Source: Pythium myriotylum
Taxonomy: Eukaryota > Oomycota > Peronosporomycetes > Pythiales > Pythiaceae
Reading direction: 5' to 3'
Length of the DNA: 64,000 nucleotides
Assembly: GCA_023091665.1 (NCBI GenBank)
Contig: JALJCQ010000011.1
Coordinates: forward strand, 682,001-746,000
The position numbers and the translations under genes were made by a program. The notes under the pieces are model-generated. The model saw only the letters and a list, made by a program, of their open reading frames with translations. It had not been told where the DNA came from and did not search any database. Shown piece by piece: positions 10,029 to 20,032 of this stretch. The stretch's first letter is position 1; the number at the start of each line of letters is the position of its first letter.

Positions 10029-10778
10029 ATGGAATCAAAGAACGCAAACTCGCGCATTGACTCGTCAGTTGATGGCGATGCTCTGTTGCAGGAACGACTC
10101 CAGCGATGTCAGACCCAATCTGCTGGAACCGAGCTAGATCTCTCCAATCTTGAATTAACCGAGATCCCCGTCGAAGTGGTAACTATGTTTCCCTCGTTAC
10201 GGCGATTGAACTTGCGCAACAACAGGATTGAAGAACTTCCGTCTGATTTCGCGCGGCTGCTGTCACATCTCGTGGTTCTCAATGTGTCAGACAACAAGTT
10301 GACCCAGCTACCTGACCATTTCGGCTCCCTCCGCCATCTTCAGAAGCTTTTGCTCGCGAATAACCAATTGCACGAGCTACCTGTCACATTCTCCCGTTTG
10401 ATTTCACTCGAAGAACTCAATTTATCCGGGAATGACCTTCAGGAGCTTGAGGAAGAGATTGGGTCCCAACTCGTCAAGTTGAAGACACTCGATCTGTCAC
10501 GCAATACGAGGATTCGAGAGATCCCAGCGTCTTTTGGCACACAACTTCCATTGCTGCGTGTTGTCGATTTGCGCGGTTGCGATGCCTTGGTCACCGTGCC
10601 CGAGAAGATCCGTCGCCTCCACGAGCGTAACTTCATCCTCCATTCTCGAACCAAGCGTCGAGAACTCATCTCTAGGGCTCTGCGTGTCCGTCAAGCGGTA
10701 GACCAGACTATGCTCAACGCGGCGATTGTGAGTCCGACGGCCGCTGCAAAGAAAGCTACCGTCTCGCTCGTGAAGTAA
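10029..10778 (+). CDS. Short leucine-rich repeat protein
   Basis: A 249-residue frame starts only 30 bases after the upstream stop. From residue about 35 to 190 there are six or seven repeats of the LxxLxLxxNxLxxLP type (LRRLNLRNNRIEELPSDF, LVVLNVSDNKLTQLPDHF, LQKLLLANNQLHELPVTF). The P-x-x-F pattern after each LP marks the short Ras-suppressor/SHOC2-like LRR class. There is no signal peptide, membrane segment or kinase, so this is probably a cytosolic interaction scaffold. The C-terminus is basic (RTKRRELISRALRVRQ). No intron is needed. Partner unknown. Confidence 0.85.
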   Translation: MESKNANSRIDSSVDGDALLQERLQRCQTQSAGTELDLSNLELTEIPVEVVTMFPSLRRLNLRNNRIEELPSDFARLLSHLVVLNVSDNKLTQLPDHFGSLRHLQKLLLANNQLHELPVTFSRLISLEELNLSGNDLQELEEEIGSQLVKLKTLDLSRNTRIREIPASFGTQLPLLRVVDLRGCDALVTVPEKIRRLHERNFILHSRTKRRELISRALRVRQAVDQTMLNAAIVSPTAAAKKATVSLVK

Positions 10779-10839
10779 TGGCTCCTTTATGTGTATCTCT
10801 ATTGAAATGGCATCTTTCTATCCATGTCACTCTCAATTG

Positions 10840-11103
10840 CTACTCGCTCGTCCACCACTTCAGAAACGTGGCAAAGTGGATGAGTCCAGTCTTCTCGTTC
10901 TCCAGTGACGCCTGCGCGACACGCAGCTCCTCTGGGTCCAGCTCGTCCCCAAGCTCGAAGCAGAGCGCATCTAGCTGCTTGGTCGTGATAGCACCAGTCC
11001 GGGCTTTGTCGAGTCGCAGGAAGACACTTTTAAAAGCCTCAAAACGATCGTGAGAAAGCCCGAGAGCCGCGAAGTCGATGTCATACCCAGCCGAAGACGT
11101 CAT
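10840..11103 (-). CDS. Small EF-hand-like protein
   Basis: An 87-residue frame with the calmodulin-like pattern FKSVFLRLDKARTGAITTKQL, then a second half FELGDELDPEELRVAQASL and ENEKTGLIHFATFLKWW. Both loops have lost standard calcium ligands (first loop starts D-K-A-R-T-G, second E-N-E-K-T-G), so calcium binding is doubtful. It converges on the LRR gene (62 bases apart) and diverges from the F-box/hydroxylase gene over about 116 bases. Single-exon, and short for a calmodulin (usually about 150 residues), so it may be a half-length paralogue. Confidence 0.7.
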   Translation of the reverse strand: MTSSAGYDIDFAALGLSHDRFEAFKSVFLRLDKARTGAITTKQLDALCFELGDELDPEELRVAQASLENEKTGLIHFATFLKWWTSE

Positions 11104-11219
11104 CGTTGACTCTTTTCAGATCTGGTCAGCAACCTGGACGGGGTGAAGCAGCAGCCTCTTCCCACTGGGCGCGGCTCTTCGTGCGTAGGAAACTAAATTG
11201 CAGGAGGAAGAAGTTAGAA

Positions 11220-13631
11220 ATGGAGCTCGTGGCAGTTGGTTCAATTGGCTTCCGGTTGCTCGATGAGCTGCGCTTCGCGTGCGAGGTCGTAGATATCGAG
11301 CCATCTGGAAAGAGGTTGAGTGTTCGATTTCTGGACAACAATGCTGTTGAGCACGATGTCGAGCTAGATGAGTTCGAGCATCGTACCGACTCGCCCGAGA
11401 CATACTCTGACGTCAAGTCGCTGGATCCACTTTCTCGATCGCTGATGCAGCACGGAGAGCATGTGTACATTCTTCACATCGTGGTACCCTTCCTCGACAC
11501 TTTGCAATGGCTGAGATCGCTTGTTCGAGTGAGTCGCAGTTGGCGTGACGTCATCCAGAACCCTCGTCACTGGGAATATCTCAGAGTGAAGAAGCATTGT
11601 GACCGTGCGGTTCGCTTGGCTCAAGTCAGAGTTGGCGATGGAACACGGCGAGTGAGCGAGATGGTTCAAACACTTGAGTTAGATGGAAGTGATGCCACCG
11701 ACGACCAGGTCTTGTCTCTTGTCCTCCAATGTGATCGAGTTCGCTTTGTCAGCCTTCGGCGGTGCACCGGTGTGAGCTTCATGATCTTGTATGAGATCCT
11801 CCGCATCTCGCGTGAGCGCAGACGCAATGACCAACCACACATCCGCACGCTCGATTTGTGGCTCTGCCGAACGATTTCACCTAGCTTCGTCTCCCAGCTC
11901 TGTTGCTCCAAGTCCAGATACGGCAAGGTAAAAGAAGACAATCCAATGTGTATTCTTGGCCCCGGCTTCTTTTTCCTCAACGTGACAGAGGAAGTTTTCC
12001 AAAGCCTCAGGGATGTGGCAGTAAATGTGGAAGGATGGAACCCTACGATGCTCGACGTTTTATGGGTTCCAACTAGGAAACTGTTGGGCTTGGCGTCAGG
12101 TGAAAGCACAGCACAGTGGCAAGGAATTCAGCGCCATGCACCAATCTTTATGGCATCCAGTATTTCTGAACTCACTCCCCTCGTCCACTTCGATAACATC
12201 GCGACAACTCCATCCTTAGAGATCGGCATTCCAGTTTCGCCGACAAGTGACTTGTTTCGCCTGATTGACGACATTGAACCGCAGGCAGTTGCGATGCAGC
12301 TGAAAGCGTTTATCAGAAGATTGGAAAATGATGCCTCGTCAAAACGTGCGGAAATCACCGATCCCGTTGACGAAGATCCGCTGGAGACTCAGGCAAAGCG
12401 TGTGTTTGCAGCGCTTCGCCAGACAACTGAACAGCTACAGAGCCAAGTTGACGGGCTAGAACGCCAGGTTGCGGCGATGGCAGCTGCGAAAGAAGCAGCC
12501 GAGCGCGACTACAAACACGCACAGCGTGAGCTCCAGCGCGTCTCTCAGGAAGCTGACCGGGCTCTTCTTTGCCTCGCGACTTCCTCGGATCCTCTTGTAC
12601 ACTCTGCGTCCGACAAGGACACCGAAACGAGACCAAGTGCTTTGCCACCTCCACCGCAGAATGGGAAGCCCACATTCAAACCAGCAGAAGACCGCTTGCT
12701 GCCTCCCGTGCCTGAGCAAAGAGCAATATCTCAGCTCGCTCGAGACTTGGAGGCCGAGTTTTTCGCGATTCTTGATGGATTTGTCGGTCAGGATCTGTGC
12801 TCTCAAGTTCGTCACGACGTAGAGGAAATGTATCGAGCGTCGCGCGCAGCTCAAGCAGAGCAGCATCGAGTCGGGTCACAAGCACTTCTTTCTTCGCCGA
12901 GTGGCTCAGTGCTGACAGCTCAGTTCGCGTTGGGTGAGCTCGCGGGCGGGAGCACAGGGCGGAACCTTCGGTATCAGATGGCCCACGTGCGCGGAGACTA
13001 CATGCTGTGGGTCGACGAGTACGACGCCTTCTGTCCTCAGTCGATCCGACTCGTATTGCGCCAGATGGATCGCTTGATACTCGAGCGTCTCGCAGCCGAG
13101 AACCACGAGTTGTCGATGAGCTCGCTGCTGCGCAAGAAAGCCATGGTCACGTGCTATCCCGGGGAGACGAATGCTCGCTACACGCGCCATTGCGATAATC
13201 CGAATCGTAACGGCCGCAAACTCACGGCCATTCTGTACCTGAATGCCGCGTGGGATCCTGTTCTCCACGGCGGAGAGTTGCTCATTCACGGAAATCCGCA
13301 CGGACAACGCCGCGTGGCCCCGTTGATGGATCGACTGGTGCTCTTTTTCTCAGACTCGCGAGTACCGCACGAAGTGCTGAGCTGTGTGGACGCAGAACGA
13401 GATCGGTTTGCATTAACAGTATGGTATCTAGACTACGACGAGTACATGCACGCACAAGTGTTCGGCTCGACTGGCGATGGCGCGGAGGAGACGGAGCGGC
13501 GACGCATCGAACGAGAAATGGAGCGGCTTCAGGGCGGCTCTTGTGCACTAGGACCGACGGCGACGACGCAGCAGCAACACACCCGCCACCAACGCCACGG
13601 GCACGAGGATCAAGACAACGACGATCGCTAG
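11220..13631 (+). CDS. F-box protein fused to a PHD/EGLN-type prolyl 4-hydroxylase
   Basis: The frame is open from 11106, but that ATG lies two bases from the divergent EF-hand gene, so the internal ATG at 11220 (MELVAVG) is preferred, giving 803 residues. In order: a small Tudor-like segment (FACEVVDIEPSGKRLSVRF), an F-box-like segment at about 80-130 (ILHIVVPFLDTLQWLRSLV then SRSWRDVIQNPRHW), LRR-like helices, a coiled coil at about 405-455, and a C-terminal 2-oxoglutarate/Fe(II) dioxygenase. That domain keeps the PHD hallmarks: CYPGETNARYTRHCDNPN with iron ligands His657 and Asp659, VPHEV with His717, and RFALTVWY with Arg729 for 2-oxoglutarate. F-box proteins bind Skp1 in SCF ubiquitin ligases, and in several protists Skp1 itself is a prolyl-hydroxylase substrate, so the fusion suggests oxygen-responsive SCF control. 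That link is inference. Confidence 0.85.
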   Translation: MELVAVGSIGFRLLDELRFACEVVDIEPSGKRLSVRFLDNNAVEHDVELDEFEHRTDSPETYSDVKSLDPLSRSLMQHGEHVYILHIVVPFLDTLQWLRSLVRVSRSWRDVIQNPRHWEYLRVKKHCDRAVRLAQVRVGDGTRRVSEMVQTLELDGSDATDDQVLSLVLQCDRVRFVSLRRCTGVSFMILYEILRISRERRRNDQPHIRTLDLWLCRTISPSFVSQLCCSKSRYGKVKEDNPMCILGPGFFFLNVTEEVFQSLRDVAVNVEGWNPTMLDVLWVPTRKLLGLASGESTAQWQGIQRHAPIFMASSISELTPLVHFDNIATTPSLEIGIPVSPTSDLFRLIDDIEPQAVAMQLKAFIRRLENDASSKRAEITDPVDEDPLETQAKRVFAALRQTTEQLQSQVDGLERQVAAMAAAKEAAERDYKHAQRELQRVSQEADRALLCLATSSDPLVHSASDKDTETRPSALPPPPQNGKPTFKPAEDRLLPPVPEQRAISQLARDLEAEFFAILDGFVGQDLCSQVRHDVEEMYRASRAAQAEQHRVGSQALLSSPSGSVLTAQFALGELAGGSTGRNLRYQMAHVRGDYMLWVDEYDAFCPQSIRLVLRQMDRLILERLAAENHELSMSSLLRKKAMVTCYPGETNARYTRHCDNPNRNGRKLTAILYLNAAWDPVLHGGELLIHGNPHGQRRVAPLMDRLVLFFSDSRVPHEVLSCVDAERDRFALTVWYLDYDEYMHAQVFGSTGDGAEETERRRIEREMERLQGGSCALGPTATTQQQHTRHQRHGHEDQDNDDR

Positions 13632-14033
13632 CGTCGTGCCAGCGATCGCGTTGGACTCGGTCGTCGACTTGGCTGCGGGGTCCGACGGAATGGGCTCGAT
13701 CCTCTCGCTGACGGGGTCGGAGGCCTTGACAAGATTGCTAGGCGGCTGGGCTGCTGGCGCAGTGGCCGGTGCGGCGGTGGAGAGCAGAGGCAGCACGTCG
13801 GACTCGAGTCGGCACTTGGCTCGCAGCGACAGCGCGCGTCGCTCGGACCGATGGAGCTGCTGCTCGAGCATGTTGACGCGGTGCTGCAAGGCGCCAACGA
13901 GGAGGTCCAGTGGCGGCGGGTGACCACGGTGTGCGACCGGCGGCGGTCCGTCGAGGCGTGGCGGAGGTGGACGACCTTCCACTTCCACAGTCGTGACGAC
14001 GCTCAGCAGGACGAAGACGAACCGGCATCGCAT
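13548..14033 (-). CDS. Small secreted-type single-pass membrane protein
   Basis: The frame is open from 14144, but the ATG at 14033 begins a clean signal peptide (MRCRFVFVLLSVVTTVEVEG), so that start is preferred, giving 161 residues. A proline-rich stretch, a short coiled coil (LQHRVNMLEQQLHRSERRAL) and a serine/threonine/proline linker lead to a C-terminal helix (IAGTTLAIVVVLILVPVALV) followed by LLRRRRRS. This looks like a type I protein with almost no cytoplasmic tail. Family not recognised. Its last 84 bases overlap, convergently, the last 84 bases of the hydroxylase gene. Confidence 0.6.
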   Translation of the reverse strand: MRCRFVFVLLSVVTTVEVEGRPPPPRLDGPPPVAHRGHPPPLDLLVGALQHRVNMLEQQLHRSERRALSLRAKCRLESDVLPLLSTAAPATAPAAQPPSNLVKASDPVSERIEPIPSDPAAKSTTESNAIAGTTLAIVVVLILVPVALVAGVLLLRRRRRS

Positions 14034-15091
14034 CGGATTAGCAAGCGATTTACGACAGTGCGACGCGAAGCCGCGCGGTAAATCTGTTGTGGCTTCCGGT
14101 CTCGGCCCCATCACTCGCTCACGTGTGAAGTCATCACGATCCAAGAGACCAGATGATGGTGGGAGACGTTGAACCCGCGGGAAACGGCGTCTGCTCTCGA
14201 GAGGCGTCGTCCGGTCGAGCTCTTCAACTCGGAGCGACCCCTAACCGACGAGATGGGGTTCATGTGGACGAATGGAACATTCAAGCGAGTGGTATGGAGG
14301 CAACGACGGAATGGATGGCAGTGAATTTGTATTTGAATAGACAAGACGAGGAAATGGCTTTCGACGGGGCGTTTGAGAAACACGCGCTCGAGAGAGCGCA
14401 GGGGAAAAGGAGAGCGAGAATGCAAACACGTACCGCGCGGATTGTCGGATTGCCGGATTGCCGGAGCGACTGGTTACGTGTGGCTGCGTCGCGAGACCCG
14501 ACTCGACTAGTCTCGGCGCGGCCACCCAGAAGCCCGGTTTGCTCTCGCTTCAGTCTTGTTGGATGACGGGGGGTTCTTCCTCGTGCAGGCGGGAGCAGTC
14601 GGTTTGCCATGCGCCTGGTGGGTCCTGGCCGCAGCGGAAGACCCGAGTCGACTGGTCTCCGAGCAGCCATCCAGGCGCACGGTTTGCTTGCACTGGGAGC
14701 TTGTTGGTCGGTCGTCGGTCCCGCCTGCGCCTTCGACAGCCGTCATGGCGGCGCGTCCCCGTCATCTGCCGCTCGGAGCCTTTAATCGTCGCGGTGTCGT
14801 GCCCATCTGCTGCAGGGCATCGTGGCGAATGAGTCGCCGCCAGAACTCACTCACCTCCATTTGCTTGGCGATCTATCGAGTTGGGTGTGGAGAGCGCTTG
14901 AGCAGGACCCGGCAGATTGGAGAATGAGCTTGAGGATTCGTCGGAGTTGTCATGGTTTGAATCGGTTTGGAAAGGTTTATAGTCAATAGAGGGTAACCAC
15001 TATACAATGAATAGATTAAAGGTTTCAATCCTGCCTCCACGAATGTATTTGTACAGGTAGTAGTCTCAATGTGTCAAGTTGAAGATGCGCC
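14034..15091. repeat. Gene-poor spacer with an imperfect direct duplication
   Basis: No convincing gene was found in this 1.06 kb. Around 14470-14570 and again at about 14615-14715 the sequence repeats at an offset of 145 bases with roughly three quarters of positions matching by eye; both copies carry GACCCGACTCGACTAG-like and CGGTTTGCTCTCGCTTCAG-like words and end in CTTGTTGG. The open frames on both strands here show no family and shift with the duplication. The stretch just before 15091 is AT-richer and should hold the 3' end of the LRR kinase transcript. Confidence 0.45.
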
Positions 15092-18000
15092 CTACAGCGA
15101 CATGGCCATGGCTGGCCCGAAGGCCGTCATGGACGACCGACTGCTACTGACACTGCTTCGCCCTGCAGCTCCGAGCCCGTTACTACGGTCTTGCGCGCCT
15201 TGGAACGTCGCTGCGATTTGACGTAGCTCGTAGGCGACTTGCACAGCCGTTGGTCGTCGCTTAGGATCGACCTCCAAACACTTTCTCGCGAGGGCGACAA
15301 TGTTCAAAGGGCTGCTTACGCGGAAGCGGGGCTGCAGCTCTCCTGCAATGACCTGAGCGAGCAACGCCGAGTCAGCGACGCCCACGTGCTCAGAGAATGG
15401 TACAGCCCATGTGTCGAGTTCCGAGAGGATCACGCCGAGCGAGTAGATGTCGATCGCGCTCGTATAATTGGCCTCAGAACCCGTGAGCACCTCCGGTGCG
15501 GCCCACCGCGCTGTGCCGAGGTTTGTCGTCATGGCAATGTGTGTGTCATCGTCGAAGTGGTATCGCGAGACACCAAAGTCGGTCACTTTAGCTCGCAGCG
15601 CATCATCCAAAAGCACATTGCGAGACTTGAGATCACGATGAAGCACGGGTGGGTCCAGCGAATGGAGGTACACGAGCGCCTCGGCCACGTCGAGCGCAAC
15701 GTGAATCGCACATTCGTCCCAGTGGTGATCCGCTGCGTCGTCGTCACTATCATCGTCCAGAGACTCGATTTTGGGTTGTAGAGACGACAGTAAGGACCTT
15801 AAGTCACCGTTTGGCATGTACTCAACGACACTCTGGATATCGCTCTCCATGGTCCACGCAACGCCGATGAAACGCACGATCTTGGGGTGATCCATGCGCG
15901 AGTGAAGCTTGATCTCCTGTACGAAGTGCCGGATTTCTGATCGCTGGTCACTTGGAGTGAGGTCTGTCCCGTTGACGCTGACAGCGGCACCTCCACGGCC
16001 GCTCAGATTCTTCTTCATCCGTTTGGCAGCAACATGACGAGACATATAAATTGCCAGCCAGACTTCACCGTACATGCCGCTCGAAAGCAACTGAACGTCA
16101 CGGATGGCGGCGAAATCCACGCGCCACTGTAGTAACTCGTGGTCGTTCCATACTGAGAACTGTTCCACACCATGGTCTGACTCAGTCAGAATACCCACTC
16201 GACCTGCTACAATTTCGGTCGCGTTAGCCGATGATATTTCCGCTGTAGTTGTAGTCGTAGTGACTTTCTTGATGATTTTGGTCTTCTTGGTTCTCTGGAC
16301 TATTCCGACGGACGACGACCTTGTAGATTTCTGCTGACTTTCCCGGTGTGTCATCTCAGAGTACGATGTGATATCACTAACACCATCGGCATCACTTCTT
16401 TCCTCTTCAATAGCGTAAAGCTCTCCTGGAGTGATGGGTCGAAGTCCACCCTTTCCGCCACCTCCCGGGTACTGTCTAACTCCGTTGACTGAATCTCGAT
16501 GCCGCTTCCAGTGGACTGCACCGATGAGGATTACGATCAGACCGCCAATAGCCGCAGCAAGCCCAATAATTAGGTTTTTGTTGCTCGCAGATGAGCCGCC
16601 ACTCTTTTTAGTGCTTGAGCCGTTGCTGGATCCAGAGGTGTCATTCCTGATGGTTGGATCCCCTGTAGTACAAACTGTGTAGTTTGTGCCCTCGATCGTG
16701 GATGGCGTCTTGCAGCTCGTCTCGAGGCACTGCTGATCGATTTGGAATGTCTTTAGTTTGCTCAGAAATGCAAGCTCGCTCTTGCTGAATGTCACTCGCG
16801 ACATATTGCGGTTACCGTGGAGCGTGAGTGTCTCCAGTTTGTTGAAGCCGAACAAACCAGGCGGTAAACAGCCGAGATAATTTTCGTGCAAATAAAGAGA
16901 CTTGAGATCCGTTAGTGTGGCAAAGTCGGAAGGAAACGATTGACAGTCCAACTTGTTGAGACGCAGGTCCAAGGTCTCGAGGCATGAAGGAAGTGCTCCG
17001 CCTTGAATTTCCGTTACAAGGTTGATTGACAAATTGCTGTTCAGTTTCACAGATCGAGTGAGTGAATCGCACAAAATGATGCATACTACCAAGATGCTCA
17101 CAGGAACTTGAGATTAGGAGGGAGCGTGTTCTTCGAGATGCTCTTGACGTTATTCAAGCCGGCTTCCCTACAACCCGATCTGGCGTGAGTGTGTCGGCAA
17201 CATTAAGGACAGCAGTCACTGTTTTACTTGCATCCAAACAAGATTCTTGAGTGAGGTGAAAGACGGAGGAATCTCGGCAAGCGTAACGCTGATAAGATGA
17301 ATTTCCTCGATAGACGTTGGCAGTAGAGCGAGTGCCGACGCATTTGAGAAATCATTCCACCCAATTTCACTACCCTCATCGTAGAATGTGTGTTACTAGT
17401 TCGCGCTTGTGTGGTACTCACAATGGAACTTACAGTTTCTTGAGTTTGGTCATATTGGGAAAATCGGGTGGGAGCACTTTATGATAAAATCCCCACCATA
17501 TCCTACAAATAGAGGTCAGCTGACATGTCCACGTTCTCGATTACGGCACGTACAAGTGCTCTACTTGGAGAGGCAGTGAGCCCAATGGTGGGAGGTCGAA
17601 CTTGTTGCCGGAGAGGTCACTGATGGTAGCAACCTTGTAAGATCTAGCACTTAAGGTGAAATTCAAGGTGGCATACTCACAGTTTTCTCAAGTTTGTCAT
17701 GTTCACGATTCCTGGCGGAAACTCCTCGATCTCGCAATCCTGTAAGCAGCTATAATTCAGTGTGAACGCTGGTGTCAGCGAAAGAGCCAACGCATTAGTG
17801 AGAGACAACTCACAGGTCCACAAGCGACATGGGCAACACGCCAGGTGGAACGGTTATGAGGGTGTTGAGCGAAAGCTCGCTACAAAACCGACAGCGAGTC
17901 AAATCAGGTCTACCCATCCTCAGAATACACGGCAGCAAGACATACAGACGCTGGAGAGCTGGAAGAGCAGTAAGTCCGCTTGGAATTGCTCTCAACTTGC

Positions 18001-18704
18001 CATTAGAGAGTTGCCTAAGTCGTCACGCGGGTTAGATTTCGCGACTGACTCAGCTCAAGGTTAACTCACAGCGTGGAGAGCTTCGGTAGCAACGGAAATT
18101 TTGTCAGTGCTGTGAGGTTAATATTCTCGAGTATAATGGTCGTGGCATCTTGTGCGTTTTGCAAGAACGAGAAGTCTCCCATGTCAACGTTGAGTGAAAA
18201 ACCGTGGTAAATGACAGGATAGTCGACAGCCTTGTCTATGATCGGCAGAGCATTGCCTGAGATCGAGATCGTCTTGGTAGTCGAAGGGAATGCAAGATCG
18301 TGAACCGATGCGAGTTTGCTCAGAGGTTTCTTTGCCAGATGGAAGCTTTGATCGTGGACATGGCGATCGATTACGTCTTTCTTGTACTCCCCAGCATCGG
18401 TGACCATAAGGTTCCAGGCATCTCCACTGAACGGCGAGAAGCATTCGATTGCGCAGTTGCCGATCGTCTGGGTGCCGGACACACAAACACTACCCGAATC
18501 TGCCTCGGCTGCGCACTCGCTGGCTGTTGCGTAGTACAGACAAGGTGACAACGCGTTTGGGCATGCCGAGCTGCACGCCATCGTGAGTGTCGCCGCTGGG
18601 ATTGCAAGCGGACATGCGAGCTTCGTCTGCACGACACTTGAAGCTGCGCAGCATGAGTAGGTGCAGAGGCAGAGCAGCCAAAGCCTCGCGCCGCAGCGAC
18701 GCAT
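15092..18704 (-). CDS. LRR receptor-like TKL kinase (9 exons, all introns phase 2)
   Basis: A nine-exon model closes in one frame: 18704-18070, 18014-17946, 17879-17814, 17749-17681, 17619-17554, 17502-17434, 17369-17232, 17167-17102 and 17036-15092, giving 1040 residues. All eight introns (51-66 bases) are phase 2 and fall right after the LxxL of a leucine-rich repeat, so most small exons (66 or 69 bases) encode exactly one repeat and the 138-base exon two. The protein has a signal peptide, a cysteine-rich cap, about nine LRRs, a membrane helix at about 548-567 with basic stop KRHRD, a threonine-rich linker and a TKL kinase at about 708-1000 (SSGMYGEVWLA, HRDLKSRN, DFGVSR, GTARWAAPEV). The intron after exon 7 has a GC-AG border (GCAAGT); the nearby GT would give an early stop. 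Presumed cell-surface receptor, ligand unknown. Confidence 0.88.
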
Positions 18705-18899
18705 TCCAGCTTCCGCGCAGATGAACGACTGCGTTGACTCCCCGAAAGATCCACGAGGAGATCTTGAAAGGTCACCTCTCTTGTGTGATATGTTCAGATC
18801 CTGTTGGCTCGAATGGAGGCTCTCCCGCCATTTTTGACAGTCGATGTCGAGAATGTCCAGATTTGCAAACCCTGACAGACTGACTGCCGCGCGAGGGAA
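18705..18899. promoter_or_regulatory. Short bidirectional promoter region
   Basis: Only 195 bases separate the divergent start codons of the LRR kinase and the Polycomb-like gene, so both promoters must fit here or extend into the transcripts. No motif could be picked out with confidence. Confidence 0.4.
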
Positions 18900-20032
18900 A
18901 TGGCGGCAACAGCAACGGCAACGAGGCCGAGCGCCAAGGCCGCCGCGGGCGACGACGACAACGCGAAGACCTGCGCGGCGCTCCTGGCGAACGGGCGCAA
19001 GGTGAGCTCTCGACTGAGCCGTCGGACGGCCCCGTCCGGCGACGGAAGGCGACGGAAAGGCGGCCTGTCTTTCTCCCGCCAGCTAGCTCTCAACGGGGAA
19101 AACACTCATTCTGGTGGTGGAATGACAGCACACGATTCGCCTGGTCGATGTGAACGTACATTTCATCTGTACGTTGTGCGAAGGATACTTTCGCGATGCC
19201 CACAAGATCAAGGAGTGCGCCCATACTTGTAAGCTAGCTCTTGGTGTCGATACGAAGCGAGTTTGAAGAAAGCTCACGGTCTCTTCTGTGTCTAGTCTGT
19301 TCGAGCTGCATTCGGCATTTCTTCTGGCGAGACAAGACCCACAACTCGTGTCCGACATGCAAAGTCCACCTCGGAGCCAAGCCGTGGAACAGTCTCGTGT
19401 GAGTATAATGGCGTCCTTCAAAAACAGTGAGAGATGGCTGACAAAGGCTGTATCTTTTCAAGAGCGGATCCTGCGATTCAAGGACTGGCGGATAAGTTGT
19501 TGCCCAGTTACGTGGAACGAGAAGTGGCTGAGGCGAAGGAGTTCTACGAGAAACTCGGTCTAAAGCGTAAACCTGATCGTGACGACGCTGGGACCGATCC
19601 TGAGTCGAAACGCGTACACGCTGTGAAAGACGAAGACAGCCAGAGCAGCAATTTCGCCAGCCCCAGCAAGAAACTTGCACCTGTTGAGATAATCGCGTTT
19701 GAAATGTATCCTCAACGGGAGTACGTTTTCATCATGCGATGGGTGCGCAGATGTGGGAGCTAACAACATGTGTGCACAGTCGAGGCCTGCCACTTTTCAT
19801 CCAGCTGGACGCTCTCAAGCAACCTCGCATGGCTACAGAATCTAGTTTCCGGATACACCAGTTACGAAAGTATGTCGCGTTCACACTCAAGCTTCCAAGT
19901 CCCGATCGGGTCGAAATTCTGTGTCGTGGCAGATCTATGGGCGGAGAATATTCACTGGCCTTCGTCCACAGGACCATTTGGAAAGATGCGAATAAGAAAA
20001 TGATTTTAGAATATCGAGGAACGTTCGAATAG
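18900..20032 (+). CDS. Polycomb group RING finger protein (PCGF/BMI1-like)
   Basis: Five exons close in phase: 18900-19001, 19129-19228, 19296-19398, 19463-19720 and 19780-20032, 271 residues. The RING is split by the second intron: Cys48, Cys51, Cys64, His66, Cys69, Cys72, Cys86 and Cys89, with the block FCSSCIRHFFWRDK and CPTC. After it comes KPWNSLVADPAIQGLADKLL, matching the PCGF segment that follows the RING (the D-x-x-L-Q-x-x-V-x-K-L-x-P region). A charged linker leads to a RAWUL ubiquitin-like domain at about 180-270 (LPLFIQLDALK ... LPSPDRVEILCRG). Known role of the family: PCGF proteins pair with RING1 in PRC1, which ubiquitinates histone H2A in chromatin. Length agrees with animal PCGF proteins (about 240-330). 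Confidence 0.87.

Noticed and set aside
17045..17101. ATG at 17101 as the start of the LRR kinase
   Set aside because: This ATG falls inside the intron at 17037-17101; exons upstream supply the signal peptide and most of the LRRs.
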